Source: an uncultured Lachnospiraceae bacterium (lineage in GTDB: Bacteria > Bacillota > Clostridia > Lachnospirales > Lachnospiraceae). Taken from it: a DNA stretch of 9,417 nucleotides. This document shows, in pieces, positions 7,830 through 9,417 of the stretch. The notes below the pieces were generated by a model. It did not search any database. It had not been told where the DNA came from and was given only the letters and a program-made list of their open reading frames with translations. The first letter of the stretch is position 1. Each line of letters begins with the position of its first letter. Both the position numbers and the translations under genes were made by a program. The stretch covers positions 1 through 9,417 of the forward strand of contig CABQGZ010000097.1 of assembly GCA_902463835.1 (NCBI GenBank), given 5' to 3'.

Positions 7830-9417
7830 CTATTTTTCTCCGGAATTACGCAAGACATCGTCCCATTTTGCCTGGGTATAAAAATCAATTTGATCCTGGA
7901 AAAAGCTCTCGGCATCTTTTCCTCCGCTTACACTGAAGGCGGAATCCATAAACCCAGCCGGTACCGCTTTCAAACCGCCCAGATAAGCAAGTGGAAATTC
8001 TTCATATCTGCTGGGCAAAATAAAGGTTGCTCCTGCAGAATAGATTTCTTCACGATATTTCTGAATTCCATCAAAAGCTTCAAATGCATCCGCATCCTTC
8101 GTACGCACATCATAATGGAAGGGAAGCGTCGCGCCTTTTGTGGATTTCATAAACTGATTGATTCCTGCATCGGTAGCCAAAAACAAGAGAAAATCTTTTG
8201 CAAGTCCCTTGGCGGAAGCATAGCTTGGAATAAATGCCTGCTGTAAATAGGAATCTGTATATACGAAGGAACGCGCCTCTTTCACTTTTGTGAAATCCTC
8301 CGCCGAAACACCGCCGTATTCTGTCTCCCCCTTGTCCACAGCTTCCACGACTGCCGCCAATGTGGCGTCATCGTTAATCGTCGCCAGATTATCAATGATC
8401 GAACTGATCACGGGAGATTTCATAAAACGAATGTCGTAATCAATCCCACTCTCCTTCAATCCCTGTACGGTCTTTGACATCTCCTGATAAAACCAGTCGC
8501 CGTTGGCCATAATCAATCCATCACCCGAAAGAAATCTTGTCTGCGCCTCAATAAAATCAATGCTTCCAGCTCCTGTAAAGGAATATTTGTTGATCAGCTC
8601 ATAGATCACATCCATGGACTCTTTTCTACCCTGTTGCGCCAGCACGTCCTTGCTGTTGGATGTACCGGAAAGTACGTCAATTCCTTTCCAGAAATTATTG
8701 TAATTATCAATGCCCTCATACTGTGCCCACCAGATTGGGAATGCCATATACTGCCAGTAATTGGCCTCGGAACGAGAAGTGGACAGCATGATGGCGTAGT
8801 CCTTGGCATAGGCTTCATTGCTTCCTCCAAGATCAGAAACGGTCTTGCACAGCGCAATCATCTCATTCGTTGTGCGCGGCACCGATAATCCCAGCGTCTG
8901 AAAGAGATCCGCGTTATATAGAAATCCCTGATAAGAAGCGGCCCATATGGTCGACCAGTAGGTATCCTCATATTTTGAGGTCTTTTCAAAAGACTCATAC
9001 ATCTTATCCTTATACAGAACGTCCTCTCCCGGAACCTTCTGTTCAAAGAGGTCATTCAAGTTCTCAATATAGTGCTCTCCATTGGCATCCACGGTCTTCT
9101 GCAAATCGTATTCCGCTGAGATGAAGAACAAATCTACGCTGTTGGCCTTCTCCCCGGCCTTAATCTGAGTGGTGCCGTAACCATACTGGGAATTGTAGCT
9201 GGGATCCGGAATGTTTAAGTTGGGGTACTTCTCCTTGACCCACTCCTGCTCTTTAAACAGGGCAATCTCATCCCGAAGCCACTGTGTCCCGTAGCCCAGG
9301 TCCTGAATATAGATCTCCAGGGTGTCCTCCGTGTCCTCCACCTTCTTTGAACCGCAGCCTGCGAAGGTAAGTGTGGCGAAAAGAAGTATAGTGCCTGCCA
9401 GTGCCAGACTCATACCC
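7830..9417 (-). CDS. Carbohydrate-type ABC transporter substrate-binding lipoprotein (5' end cut by window)
   Basis: Predicted extracellular solute-binding protein of the family 1 (SBP_bac) type, which captures a sugar or oligosaccharide outside the membrane and delivers it to ABC permeases. Numbered from the ATG at 9413, a hydrophobic stretch (residues 3-18) ends in a lipobox F-A-G-C with the lipidated Cys at 20, followed by a polar linker and the mature fold. An N-G-D-W motif (304-307) after a 'F-L-S-G-D-G' stretch matches the segment usual in sugar-binding SBPs where the protein crosses between lobes. About 527 residues is longer than the common 400-450, as is seen for many Clostridia lipoproteins. 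The ATG at 9413 is probably not the real start: the segment lacks the basic residues of a signal peptide n-region and the codon before it (Gly) is open, so the start probably lies just beyond 9417. It ends with TAG at 7830, 24 bases before the GH123-like gene, so the two are probably co-transcribed. No permease or ATPase gene is in the window. The family call is firm; the substrate is unknown and a sugar is inferred from the neighbours. Confidence 0.88.
   Translation of the reverse strand, partial: GMSLALAGTILLFATLTFAGCGSKKVEDTEDTLEIYIQDLGYGTQWLRDEIALFKEQEWVKEKYPNLNIPDPSYNSQYGYGTTQIKAGEKANSVDLFFISAEYDLQKTVDANGEHYIENLNDLFEQKVPGEDVLYKDKMYESFEKTSKYEDTYWSTIWAASYQGFLYNADLFQTLGLSVPRTTNEMIALCKTVSDLGGSNEAYAKDYAIMLSTSRSEANYWQYMAFPIWWAQYEGIDNYNNFWKGIDVLSGTSNSKDVLAQQGRKESMDVIYELINKYSFTGAGSIDFIEAQTRFLSGDGLIMANGDWFYQEMSKTVQGLKESGIDYDIRFMKSPVISSIIDNLATINDDATLAAVVEAVDKGETEYGGVSAEDFTKVKEARSFVYTDSYLQQAFIPSYASAKGLAKDFLLFLATDAGINQFMKSTKGATLPFHYDVRTKDADAFEAFDGIQKYREEIYSAGATFILPSRYEEFPLAYLGGLKAVPAGFMDSAFSVSGGKDAESFFQDQIDFYTQAKWDDVLRNSGEK

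Overview
The whole window reads as coding sequence on the minus strand: four consecutive genes, transcribed from the right edge towards the left, separated by only 24, 14 and 11 bases. Three N-termini are lipoprotein signal peptides or a signal anchor, the ribosome binding sites are strong purine-rich AAGGAGG types, and base composition is moderate (about 45-50% GC by eye). This fits a Gram-positive Bacillota, most likely a Lachnospiraceae-type gut or rumen Clostridia. The assignment is inferred from style; there is no rRNA or marker gene to confirm it.

Layout in transcription order: (1) 9417-7830, a carbohydrate-type ABC transporter substrate-binding lipoprotein, cut at its extreme 5' end by the window edge; (2) 7805-5166, an 879-residue lipoprotein with the architecture of the GH123/DUF4091 family (N-terminal beta-sandwich, barrel with an Asp-Glu-Pro motif, extra C-terminal beta-sandwich modules); (3) 5151-3940, a 403-residue lipoprotein made of two tandem beta-sandwich modules of about 165 residues; (4) 3928-1, the first 1309 residues of a giant secreted or membrane-anchored protein built from Ig-like domains and at least five repeated jelly-roll-like modules, running off the left edge with no stop codon.

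Taken together, this looks like a surface glycan capture, trimming and uptake operon. The giant protein and the two-module lipoprotein could bind glycan at the cell surface, the GH123-like enzyme could release an amino sugar (GalNAc in characterised relatives), and the substrate-binding protein would hand the product to an ABC importer whose permeases would lie outside the window. The most interesting feature is that a divergent module with a shared Gly-Trp/Tyr core motif and a terminal Tyr-x-Asp strand seems to recur in three successive proteins. The plus strand has no convincing gene; its open frames are shadows of the minus-strand genes. No RNA genes, mobile elements, CRISPR arrays, promoters or terminators were seen.
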